From Zygnema cylindricum (Eukaryota > Streptophyta > Zygnematophyceae > Zygnematales > Zygnemataceae), in NCBI GenBank assembly GCA_037447655.1, contig JBBHKE010001730.1, positions 1 to 44,997 of the forward strand: DNA of 44,997 nucleotides. The letters run 5' to 3'. Below, piece after piece: positions 33,150-42,809 of the stretch; the stretch's first letter is position 1; every line of letters begins with the position of its first letter. The notes under the pieces are model-generated. The model saw only the letters and a program-made list of their open reading frames with translations. It did not search any database and was not told the origin of the DNA. Position numbers and translations under genes: made by a program.

Positions 33150-34075
33150 GATTTGGATTTTTGACATGAAGGATTTAGGGGAGGCAAGGTATATTCTGGG
33201 AATTCAAATGGAAAGAGATAGGTAGAAAAAGATTATCAGATTAACTCTGAAAGAAGCGATAGGAAATATGCTTGAGAAATTCCAAAGGGAAAAGGCAAAC
33301 AGCTGTACCACTCCCATGGACTTGAAGAAAGTAAGTGATGGGAGTGTAGAGGGTGGAGTGATAATCTTAGATGACCAGATGAGTCTAGAAGAGAGATAGT
33401 TTATGAAGTCTATTCCTTACAGGCAGGTTGTAGGGAGTCTAATCTACTTTATGAATTGTACCAAGCCGGACATAATTGCAACAATTGGAATTTTGAGTAG
33501 GAGTCTTAACGATCCTAGAAAGAGAGATTGGGAGGCGACCAAAAGAGTCATGAGATATTTGGTAGGAACCAGGGATTTGTGGTTGCATTTCCGAGGGGAG
33601 CACACTGACATCACTACTTGGAGTGATGATAGTTATAGGGATGCACTTATGAGAAGATGCACTTCTGGATATGTATTGTATGAGGGGGAAGGTGCTTACC
33701 GTTGGAGTAGCAAGCAACAAAAGGTGGTTGCTCAGTCTACTATGGAGGTTGAGTACATGGCCTCTTGTTCTGCTGTAAAAGAATTTATTTGGGTCAAGTC
33801 CTTGTTGCAAGAAATGGGGTATATGAAGAAGGGAGTGCATGAAGTCTTCTGTGATAATCAGGCTGCCATTGCAATTGCAGCAAATCTAAAACATCACTTC
33901 AAAGCTAAGCATATGGACATAAGATTGAGTTTTATGAGAGAAAAAGTTGAAAATAAGATTGTGAGCCTTATATATAGATCTGATGAGGAAATGGTGGCGG
34001 ATATGATGACAAGGCCGATGCCCTCTCCCTAGTTGAAATATTTCAGAGAAAAGTGTGGGCTAAAAAAAAAAAAAA
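33150..34075 (+). pseudogene. RT remnant and RNase H of B2
   Basis: Most of RT, including YVDD, is deleted. The sequence jumps from the EDNT* position (equivalent to H about 28230) to FDMKDLGEARYILGI (equivalent to H about 28800), a loss of about 560 bp. RNase H (33403-34032) is long and clear: TTWSDDSYRDA, WSSKQQKVVAQSTMEVEYMAS, CDNQAAIAIA, KHMDIRLSFMREKV, ADMMTRPMPSP. The second Ala of the EAEY box is Val. It ends with an A-run (about 34065) and the purine tract AAATAAAGGGAG. Confidence 0.85.
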
Positions 34076-34099
34076 AATTAGACTAGAAAATAAAGGGAG

Positions 34100-35118
34100 T
34101 GTTGAAATTAGTAGTTTATACTTAGTATTTTCTAGTTCTAAATAGGTCAGTGAAAATATAAAAAAGGAAGAGACTGACAGAGACGGACTGTTTGTCTTCG
34201 CCTCCTCTCTCTAGCCTCCATACTTGTTGTAGTCATTGAAAGATAGAGAGGGTGGTGGAGCCATGGTTGCCTTAGCTCCACAGGCAAGACTAAAGAGTGA
34301 CATAAGTCACTCTCAACAAAAAGGTTGAGTCTGGCAGAACTCAAACCTCCGACCGGCAGAGCGAGGCGTAGCCATCACCTATAACTGGTCTGTCGTTGAA
34401 GTTCGTGACCATACATGGGGTAAGATATTTATTAGAACATGAATGTTATTATTAGTCCGATTAACGGAACTACGGATAGGGAACATAAAAACAGATTAGA
34501 TTCAGTGCGTGCATCAAATCGGCCTCACGAAACAAAAGAATCAAACATTTATTTTGACAGCGCATAGTGAAAGTCGGTCTTCATCCAACGGCGCTAATCA
34601 TTGCCAAGGTCCCATAAAGGTCACTTTGGTGGCTTTCAAACTAGCGTGACCTGGTAATACGTGGCAAGATAGAATTTAGCAGCGGGAATCCCGACGACAT
34701 GAGGACTGGTCAGGAGGCAACACGCGTCCACTCCATGGCCTTGTGGTACATAGGCCGCATAGATACTACATCGGATAATATACTTTTTGTACTTTACATT
34801 CTCCTGATTGGAGCGTACTTCGGTAGATAGGGGTTGTGAGAGGGGTTTTCGGACTTAGGGGATTTGGTTAGGTATAACCTCTCTCCAAGAGAGCTTATAC
34901 AAAATTGGCATCTTTGGTGCCTAATAACTAATCGGCTGGTTGGCTGTTTTCATAGTTTCTTTTTGCTACGGACTCACAGGAGTCCAAGCTGCACAAGGGT
35001 GCACTCAAATTCTCATTTAGTACGCTGGGGCAGCTTTGGCTGAAGTTGAAAGTGGATTAGTCAAACACTTCTTAGAGGCTTCCGAATTTTGTGGTTCAAT
35101 GGAGAATATCGAATTGCA
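34100..35118 (+). mobile_element. 3' LTR of B2
   Basis: It runs from TGTTGAAATTAGTAG to GAATTGCA. It is most like the LTR at 41775-42809 (roughly 85% by eye). It contains the CCATACTTGTTGTAGTCATTG box, the antisense tRNA-like block (about 34347-34400), the ATACGTGGCAAGAT variant of the G-box, CTGATTGGAG (about 34803) and the inner ATG (35099) opening MENIEL. A purine microsatellite follows directly. Confidence 0.88.
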
Positions 35119-35377
35119 AGAGAGGGAGAGGGAGAGGGAGAGGGAGAGGGAGAGGGAGAAGGAGAGAGAGAGGGAGGAAAGAGGGAGGGGGAGAGGGAGA
35201 GGTAGAGGGAGAAGGAGAGGGAGAGCAATAGGGAGAGTGAGAGGGAGAGGGAGGGAGGGGAGGGGGAGGAGGGAGGCGGAAGGGGAGGGAGGGGAGGGAG
35301 GGGAGGGGGAAAAAGAGGGGGAGAGGGAGGGGGGAAGGAGGGGGGGGAGGGGGAAGGGTAGGGGGAGGGGGGAGGGG
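35119..35377 (+). repeat. Purine microsatellite (GAGGGA/GGGA type), left part
   Basis: About 260 bp of nearly pure A/G built on GAGGGA, GAGA and GGGGAGG units. It starts where the B2 LTR ends and is interrupted by element C. Open frames on both strands (Glu/Arg-rich plus, Ser/Pro-rich minus) are artefacts of the repeat. Confidence 0.95.
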
Positions 35378-35541
35378 TGATGAAAAGAGAGGTATTTTGT
35401 AGTCTTTCTTGTGACCTTACTGCAGCCCTCATACTTGTCATAGTCATTGAGGACCTGCACGCAGCCATGGTTGCCTCTTGCAACTAACGAGACAAGCAGA
35501 TCACTAGTATAGTTTTCTGCTAAATGTAGACTGTGAATTGT

Positions 35542-35600
35542 GGGACTTGATCCAGTGATCTCCGGATGACCGCCGTACCGACTAGCCATCCCCCTTATCC
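35542..35600 (-). other. tRNA-like (pol III A/B box) module in C 5' LTR, antisense
   Basis: On the minus strand, TGGCTAGTCGGTACGGCGG resembles a tRNA D-arm/A box. GGATCAAGTCC, about 35 bases downstream, fits the T-arm/B box. Between them, GTCAT..ATCAC can form most of an anticodon stem. The 3' LTR copy (about 40891-40948) has the same layout. It is not a functional tRNA gene. It looks like a tRNA-derived (SINE-like) piece fixed in the LTR. Confidence 0.5.
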
Positions 35601-35957
35601 GGTAGGTCTTGAAGTAATCGATATACGCATTAAGCGCGATATTTAATTGAAGATGTACAGCGCCGGATATTCCATTTAACTATTTACGGGATGATTTATG
35701 CATGGAAACATACCTATCCGCACGAAATTGGTACCGCACGAAATATACGAATCGACATTTAATTTCGACGGACAAAATCAAATGTTCGGCTTTGATCAAA
35801 CGGCTCACAGTGGAGCCCGAATGCCGAAATAGCAGTTTGGCAGTTTGCAGACCAGATGTCGGCGGATGACACATGGCAACATATGGTTGAACAGCGGATA
35901 TCATGGGAGGAGCAACTACGGCTCCGGAACTAACACCCGTCAGCAGACACGCCATAC

Positions 35958-36016
35958 CGTACTATGGCCGTACAAGAAGTACAGCGGTACTTGTACCTTC
36001 TTGTACCTTTTTGTAC
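35958..36016. promoter_or_regulatory. GTAC cluster in LTR promoter region
   Basis: Seven GTAC tetramers in 59 bp, including CCGTACAAG. It lies upstream of the CCAAT-type box and the putative transcription start. GTAC is the core bound by plant SBP-box factors. Binding here is inference. Confidence 0.55.
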
Positions 36017-36332
36017 TTTATAGTCATGTGATTGGTCGAGTACCCTAGTAATAGGTTTAGAGAGGTAGCTTAGGACTTCGAATATTTTTGGTGTTTTAGC
36101 CTTTCTCCCAGAGTGAACTTGTATTTATGGACCAACTTTGGTCAGCCGTGACTTAATGCTCAGGGGAGCAATTTCAGTGATTCTTTTTGCAGCGGACTCA
36201 AGGGAGTCTAGGCTACACAAAGGTGTAGTCGGTCAAAGTTTTTGCGTCCTAGGGTGGGACTTATTTATTGTCAAAGTCAAAATTGCATTTACTATCCTAA
36301 AGGCTCACATAAGCTGGACATTTTGTGTACCA

Positions 36333-37489
36333 ATGGAGGTCACAAAATTACAGGTTATGGGCCCACCCCCTAGGGTGCCCATTTTTAATGTAAAAGGGTT
36401 CATTTATTGGGAAACCATGATGAGGGGTGCACTGTTTGAAAAACGGCTATGGGGCATTGTGAGTGGCCGTGTGCGTCGACCATCCGCAAAATTGGGAGTT
36501 CCACCAGGATTTGGAGGATCTCGGTTCACAAGAAGATCTGCGGGGGCAGAGGAGGTAGAAGATGTTGGAGAAAGCATCGTGTTGGACACAGGGAAGAAGA
36601 AGAAGAAGTAGAAACTCACACCGATGGCTACTGGATCGGCTCCTGTAGCAGATGCTTAGAAAACTGAGGCAAATGATACCGAAATCTAGGATTTCAACAA
36701 CACTATGGCGATTTATTTTATTCTCGAGCCTCTCACTCAGAGAGTGGCTACACCTCATCTTCATGTGGATAGGGCTAACGAGTTATGGGAAGCTCTTGTC
36801 AACATTTACAAGAGTGGTACGATTCAGAGCAAAAGCTAGCAGGTCAAAAGGTACAGGCATATGTGTACAAAGGGGGAAAGATGTTAGATTTTTGTAATGA
36901 CTTCGCTAGGTTATTCATGGAGTTGGAGAGTGCAGGGAAAAGGGAGACCGAGAAAGAGAAGGTGAACACTTTGTAAATGAAACTCCTAGATGATTAGGAG
37001 AACATTGCTAACAGGGTTCAGGATTTGTCAGATCATCTTTGGATTTTGAATTCCGTTGTGGGGATGATTTTGGTTCGAGAAAGCACTATTGAGATTCATA
37101 GGGGAGGAAAGAGAGTTCAAGCATTGGAAACTGGTACTAATTGGGGGGATAAGGATTCCAAGAAACCTTATAGGAACTTTGGTGGAGGAGGAAGAGGAAA
37201 CCATGACGGATCTGGACCGAGTGCTCCAAAGGGGCTTTGCCATTTATGTAAGAAGCCGAGACACTACATGGCGGAGTGCACTAAGTTGACGAAGTTGATA
37301 TTGAAGGAGGAATCGTTGGAAAACCCCGCAAGGAAAAAGAAGGGGTTTGCGGCGACACTAGTCGTGGGAGAGGATGCTGATGATGACGATGGAGAACTTC
37401 TCCTCAATGAGGAGTTAGAGTTGAAAGGTGAGCCGGAGATTCTAAGGAGGCAAAAGTGTGCTTTGGGTGAAAGAAGCTCCGAAGAATGA
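36333..37489 (+). pseudogene. gag of C
   Basis: ATG 36333 inside the LTR gives MEVTKLQ, then VMGPPPRVPIFNVKGFIYW. The frame stops at 36609, 36657 and 36687, and shifts near 36825. Later blocks are YKGGKMLDFCNDFARLFMELE (about 36866-36930) and, in frame 2 from 37025, the Gly-rich linker and an intact zinc knuckle CHLCKKPRHYMAEC (about 37237-37280). Stop at 37487, immediately before the protease motif in the same frame. One continuous gag-pol ORF is likely ancestral. Confidence 0.87.
36353..36367 (+). promoter_or_regulatory. Primer-binding site of C (internal initiator-tRNA type)
   Basis: GGTTATGGGCCCACC abuts the LTR end. It is the exact complement of the anticodon stem-loop of plant initiator tRNA-Met, with no match to the tRNA 3' end. 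It overlaps the gag frame, coding Q-V-M-G-P-P. Confidence 0.85.
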
Positions 37490-39105
37490 TGGATCATTGA
37501 TTCAGGAGCCTCTATGCATATGTGTAGAGAAAAACCATTGTTTACCAAAATGAGAAAGATCCGTTCTGTAGAGATAGAGTATGGGGATGGAAGAATAGTG
37601 ACCACCAAATCAGTGGGATTAGTGGATCTTAGAGTCTTAGTTGATGGAAAGACATCTATAGTCACATTCTCTGATATTCTTTTTATTCCAGAGTTGAACA
37701 AGAATCTAATCTCTACGTCAGTCTTAGATGATAAGGGCTTTAAGACTAGTACTAAGAAAGGAGTATTTGTTGCTAGCTATGAGAATGAAGTGTACTTCAC
37801 AGCTGAAAAGGGTAGCCAAACAATATTTAGGCTGGATTTGAGTAATGGAAAAACGGGATTTTACTATGCTGGTGTAAGTGATTTGATGATGTGGCATAAA
37901 AGATTGGGACATGTGCATTTAGATAAATTGAAGGACATGAATAAAATGGGTGTAGTTGAGGGCATATATTTTGGAGAAAATGAGACTTTGGATGATTGTA
38001 GTGGGTGTGCTCAAGGAAAAGCCCACAGATTGCCTTTTCCAAAAGCCGCAACATATAAGGGTGAAAAGGTTTTATATTTGGTTCACACTGACATACGGGG
38101 ACCGGCCAAAGTGCCATCAGTTGGAGGGAACAGATTTATGCTTACTATCACTGATGATTAGTCTAGATACTCTAGAGTATATTTCTTGAAAAACAAATCT
38201 GAGGCTTCGGCTTATTTTAAGGAATATAAATCATGGAGTGAAAGGCTTCATGAGACACCTATAAAGAGAGTGAGAAGTGATATTGGGGGGGAATTCACTT
38301 CTAATGAGATTGAGGATTACTTGAAAGAGGAAGGGGTTCAACACCAAAAGACTGTCTCAAAGAACCCAGAACAAAATGGTGTAGCCGAGAGACTAAATTG
38401 GACATTAAGTGATAGTGCTCGTAGTATGTTGACAGATAAAAAGATAAGGAAAAGTTTTTGGGCAGAAGCTATGAATTGTGCTATCTATCTCAAAAATAGA
38501 GTCCTTACCTCAGCTGTAAAAGGTCAAACACCTTATGAAACATGGACCGGGAAAAAACCTAACATATCACACGTAAAGGTGTTTGGAAGTCAAGTGTTTA
38601 GTTTAAACAAAGAAAAATCTGATTGGAAGCTAGATGTTAAAGGAAAGTCGGGATACTTACTTGGGTATGATGAGAACGTAAAAGGGTATAGAGTTTATGA
38701 TCTCGGAAGAGAAGACATAATTCTAGTAAAACTCTTAATAGTTATGGATAAAGGAAAATCCATAGATCCCTTTAAATACACTAAACCGGTCAGAATTAGA
38801 ATTGAATCCGAAAGTGAGTTAGATGCAGATTCTACTAACCGAACTCCGGTTCAGCCTGACTGTGAAGAGGAAGAGAAAAATTTGACCGAGAGTGAACCTC
38901 TCTTGAAGTCACAACTTCCGATTCAAAACGAGGAAGAAAACAAGGAAACACCGGAATGGACGATGAACGACCGGAGATGGACTCCACGGACAGGGGAGAA
39001 GGTGAAGTTGTTCGGAGAAACCCAAGATTACCCTCCATCCCAGCGTCAAAATTTGAAGGAAGAAGGAGAATTAGCAAGAGACTTCAAGAGAGACAAGTGA
39101 ACAAC
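37490..39105 (+). pseudogene. Protease and integrase of C
   Basis: WIIDSGASMHM (Asp codon 37499-37501). Pre-integrase zinc residues are intact: WHKRLGHVHLDKL and CSGCAQGK. Integrase: HTDIRGPAKVPSVGG (first Asp), RSDIGGEF (second Asp; the usual N is I), PEQNGVAERL (Glu). The only stop between 37490 and 39098 in this frame is TAG at 38159, replacing the Trp of DDWSRY. The C-terminal region from about 38750 is Glu-rich. A frameshift near 39000 moves to the RT frame. Confidence 0.9.
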
Positions 39106-40714
39106 AAGGTAACTAAGCTGTCACATTTGAGCGAACCCCAGACTTACCCAGAAGCACTTAATAGTCCAAAAGGTGGTAGATGGGTGACAGTTATTAATGA
39201 TAAGATGGCTTCCATTATGGAAGCAAACACTTGGGAGTTGGTGGATTGTCCTCTGGATAAAAGACCAATAGGATGCAAGTGGGTATTTAAGTTGAAGCTC
39301 AATCGAGATAACACTATCGAGCGATACAAAGCCAGATTAGTGGCAAAAGGGTTCACACAGAAGGAGGGAATCGATTATGAGGAGACATTTGCTCCAATTG
39401 TTAGATTCCCCTCCGTCCGGATTCTACTTAGTCTCGCGGCAACGGAAGACATAGAAGTGCACCAGATGGACATCAAAACCGCTCTCTTACACGAAGAATT
39501 GGAAGAAGAGATATTCATGTGACAACCGGAAGGATTTGTGGAGAAAGGAGATGAAAGCAAGGTGTGCAGATTGATAAAGTCCTTTTATGGACTAAAGCAA
39601 GCTCCACGCAAATGGAACAAAAAGATGGACGAGTTTTTGACAAGTTTGGGATATATCCGAATCAGTTCGGACCATTCCATCTACTTATTTGAGAAAGAGG
39701 AAGGTATAATTTTCATTGCCATATATGTTGATGATTTGCTTATTTTGAGTAAATCAATGGTGAAAATTAATAGATTGAAAAAGGATCTAAAGAGTAGATT
39801 TGAAATGAAAGGTTTGGGGGAGGCAAAGTACATTTTGGGAATTCAAATGGAGAGGGATAGAGAAAAGAAAAGAATTAGACTAACTAAAAAGGAAGCAATT
39901 GGGAATATGCTTGAAAAATTTCAAATGAAAAAGCAAATTGTTGTATGACTCCAATAGACTTAAAGAAGGGAAATGAGGGGAGCTCAGAGGAGGGAGTCTT
40001 CATCTTGGATAATGAGCTAGGACTTGAGGAAAGCAAGTTTATGCAAACTATTCCGTACAGACAAGTTGTCGGTAGTTTGATCTACTTTATAAACTGTACT
40101 CGTCCTGATATAGCTGCAGCTGTGGGAGTATTAAGTAGGAGTCTGAATGATTCTAGGAAGAATGATTGGGAAGCGGCCAAAAAGGCCATGCGGTATTTGG
40201 TAGGAACGAGAGATTTGGGGTTGCATCTAGGGGATAATATTAACATCACTACTTAGAGTGATGCCAGTTATGGGAATGCTCCGATGAGGAGGTGTACTTC
40301 TGGGTATGTGTTCTATGTTGGGAATGGGGCTTGCTGTTGGAGCAGTAAGCAACAAAAGGTGATTGCTCGGTCCACCATGGAGGCTGAGTATATGGCTTTT
40401 TGTTTAGCTGTGAAAGAATTAATGTGGGTGAAATCTTTGCTTCAAGAATTGGATACATGAAGAATGGAGTAAAAAAGATATTTTGTGACAATCAAGCTGT
40501 GATTGCAATTGCAGCAAACCCTAAGTGTCATTTTAAAGCAAAACACATGGATATTCTTTTCAGCTTTGTTAGGGAGAAAGTTCATAATAAAATCATTAGT
40601 TTGCAATATAGACCAGATGGTGAGATGGTAGCAGATATGATGACTAAACTGGTTCTTTCTCCTAAATTGATATTTTGTTGGGAGAAGTGTGGACTGAAGC
40701 AAAAGATAGAATAG
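38956..40714 (+). pseudogene. Reverse transcriptase and RNase H of C
   Basis: RT: GCKWVFKLKLNRDN, ARLVAKGFTQKEGIDYEETFAP, HQMDIKTALLHEELEEEIFM, TGA at 39520 replacing a Trp, SFYGLKQAPRKWNKKM, IYVDDLLILSKSM (YVDD 39724-39735). Frameshift near 39935. RNase H: TRPDIAAAVGVLSRS, stop at 40254 replacing the Trp before SDASYGNAPMRRC, CCWSSKQQKVIARSTMEAEYMAF, frameshift near 40450, CDNQAVIAIA, MMTKLVLSPKL, end CGLKQKIE with TAG at 40712. The purine tract AAAATAAAGGGAG follows. Confidence 0.9.
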
Positions 40715-40727
40715 AAAATAAAGGGAG

Positions 40728-41693
40728 TGTTGAAAAGAGAGGTATTTTGTAGTATTTCTTGTGACTTTACTACAACCCTCATACTTGTCGTAGTGACTGA
40801 GGACCTGCAGGCAGCCATGGCTGCCTCTTGCAGCTAAGGAGACAGGCAAATCACTAGTATAGTTTTTTGCAAATGTGGACTGTCAATTGTGGGACTAGAT
40901 CCTGTGATCTCTGGATGATAGCCGTACGGACTAGCCGTCAGCCTTATCCGGTAGGTCTTGAAGTAATCAATATACGCATTAAGCGCGATATTTATTTAAA
41001 GATGTACAGCCCCAGATATTTCATTTAACTATTTACGAAATGATTTTTGCATGGAACCATACCGGTCCTCACGAAATCGGGACCGCACGAAATATACGAA
41101 TCGACATTTAATTTCGACAGATGAAATCAAATGTCCGGGTCTGATCGAACGGCTCACAGTGGAGCAAGAATGCCGGAATAGCAGTTTGGTGGTTTGGAAA
41201 CCAGATGTCGGCGGATGACACGTGGCAACATATGGTTGGACAGCGGAATTTCACGGGAGGAGCAACTACGGCTCCGGAACAGACACGCATGAGCGGACCG
41301 GCCATGCTGTACGATGGCCGTACAAGAAGTACAGTGGTACTTGTACCTTCTTCTACTTTACAGTCATGTGATTGATCGAGTACCCTAATAATAGGTTTAG
41401 AGAGGTAGCTTAGGACTTGGAATATTTTTGGTGTTTCAGCCTCTCTCCTAGAGGGCACTTGTATTTATGGACTAACTTTGGTCAGCCATAACTTAATGCT
41501 CAAAGGAGCAATTTTTGTGATTTTTTTTGCAGCCGACTCAGGGGAGTGAAACCTACACAAAGATATAGTTGGTCAGATTTTTTGCTTCCCACGGAAGACT
41601 TTATTCATTTTCAAATTCAAAAGTGCATATACTATCCTAGAGGCTTCACATAAGCTGGACATTCTCTGTACCACTGGAGGTCACAAAATGACA
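40728..41693 (+). mobile_element. 3' LTR of C
   Basis: It runs from TGTTGAAAAGAGAGG to AAAATGACA. It is colinear with the 5' LTR, retains ACACGTGGC (41218-41226), and carries GTAC cores at about 41310-41345. The inner gag ATG has mutated to CTG (41674). The end is fixed by the return of the purine array. Confidence 0.93.
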
Positions 41694-41774
41694 AGGGGGA
41701 TAGGGAGAGGGAGAAAGAGAGAGAGGGAGAGGGGGAGGGGGAGGGGGAGGGAGATGGAGAGAGGGAGGGGGAGA
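41694..41774 (+). repeat. Purine microsatellite, right part
   Basis: This is the continuation of the 35119-35377 array after element C (GAGAGGGAGA, GGGGGAGG units). It ends at the first base of the E LTR. Confidence 0.93.
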
Positions 41775-42809
41775 TGTTCAATTAGTAGTTTTTACTTAGT
41801 ATTTTCTAGTTCTAAATAGGTTAATGAAAACATAAAAAAGAAAGAGACGGATAGTCTATCTCCACCTCCTCTCTCTAGCCCCGATATTTGTTGTATTCAC
41901 TGAAAGATAGAGAGGGTGGTGGAGCCATGGCTGCCTTTTAAAGAGTGACATAAGTCACTCTCAACAAAAAGGTTGAGTCCGGCAGGAATCAAACCTCTAA
42001 CCGGCAGAGCGAGGTGAAGCCGTCAGCTCTAACCGGTCTGTCATTGAGGTTCGTTACCATACATGAGGTAAAATATTTATTTGAACATTAATATTATCAT
42101 TACTCTGATTAACGGCACTACGGATAGGGAACATAGAAATATATTAGATTCAGTGCGTGCATCAAATCCATCGCACAAAACAAATGAATCAGACATTAAT
42201 TTCGACGGCGTATATTGAAAGTCGGTCTTCATCCGACAGCGCTAATCATCGCTGAGGTCCCGAAATGGTCACTTTGGCGGCTTTCGGACGTGGCGTGACC
42301 TAGTGATACGTGGCAAGATAGAATTGAGCAGCGGGAATATCGAGGACATGAGGACTGGTCAAAAGGCGACTCGCGTCCACTCCATGGCCTTGTCGTATAC
42401 AGGCCGCACAGAAAGTACATCCAACACGATACTTTTTGTTCTTTACATTCTCTTGATTGGAGCCTATTTCGGTAGATACGGGTTGTGAGAGGGGTTTTTG
42501 GACTTAGGGGATTTGGTTAGGTAAAATCTCTCTCCAAGAGAGCTTTAGGGGATTTGGTTAGGTTAAATCTCTCTCCAAGAGAGCTTGTATAAAATTGGCA
42601 TCTTTGGTGCCTCATAACTAATCCGATGGTTGGCCGTTTTTAGTGATTCTTTTTGCTACACACTCAGGGGAGGCCAAGCTGCACAAAGGTGTAGTTAGAT
42701 TATCATTTTGTTTGCAGGGATAGCTTTGCCTGAGGTTCAAAGTGGGTTGGTCAAACACCATGTAGAGGCTTCCTGGATTCTATGGTCCAATGGAGGACAC
42801 AGAATTGCA
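41775..42809 (+). mobile_element. 5' LTR of E
   Basis: It runs from TGTTCAATTAGTAG to AGAATTGCA and is closest to the B2 LTR. It contains the antisense tRNA-like block (about 41975-42035), ATACGTGGCAAGAT, TTGATTGGAG (about 42451), a 41-bp tandem duplication (about 42507-42588), and a clear TATAAAA at 42588-42594. The TATA box places the transcription start near 42620 and U5 in the last about 190 bp. The gag ATG is at 42790. Confidence 0.9.
42507..42588 (+). repeat. 41-bp tandem duplication in E LTR
   Basis: GGGGATTTGGTTAGGT.AAATCTCTCTCCAAGAGAGCTT is present twice in a row with minor differences, just upstream of the TATA box. The B2 LTR has it once. Confidence 0.85.

Larger units (their letters stand above)
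35378..36352 (+). mobile_element. 5' LTR of C
   Basis: It runs from TGATGAAAAGAGAGG to AAAATTACA. Marks: CATACTTGTCATAGTCATTGAG (about 35430), GCAGCCATGG (about 35462), antisense tRNA-like block (35542-35590), mutated G-box GACACATGGCAA, seven GTAC cores (35958-36016), GTGATTGG (about 36028), and the gag ATG at 36333-36335, 20 bp before the LTR end. Confidence 0.93.
35378..41693 (+). mobile_element. Full-length Copia element C
   Basis: The LTRs are at 35378-36352 and 40728-41693. The flanking direct repeat is AGGGG (35373-35377 and 41694-41698), although the purine array makes a chance match possible. The gag-pol order is standard. It is the best-preserved element of the window: integrase and RT frames are long, and most breaks are single stops. 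LTR divergence is roughly one base in ten by eye. It inserted into the purine microsatellite, which continues on its right side. Confidence 0.93.

Noticed and set aside
35036-35483. Long open frames of Glu/Arg (plus) and Ser/Pro (minus) repeats
   Set aside because: They are produced by the GAGGGA microsatellite, have no start context, and run into LTR sequence.
35542-35600. Functional tRNA gene on the minus strand
   Set aside because: Acceptor and T-stem pairing is poor and the block is embedded in repeated LTRs, so I treat it as tRNA-like only.
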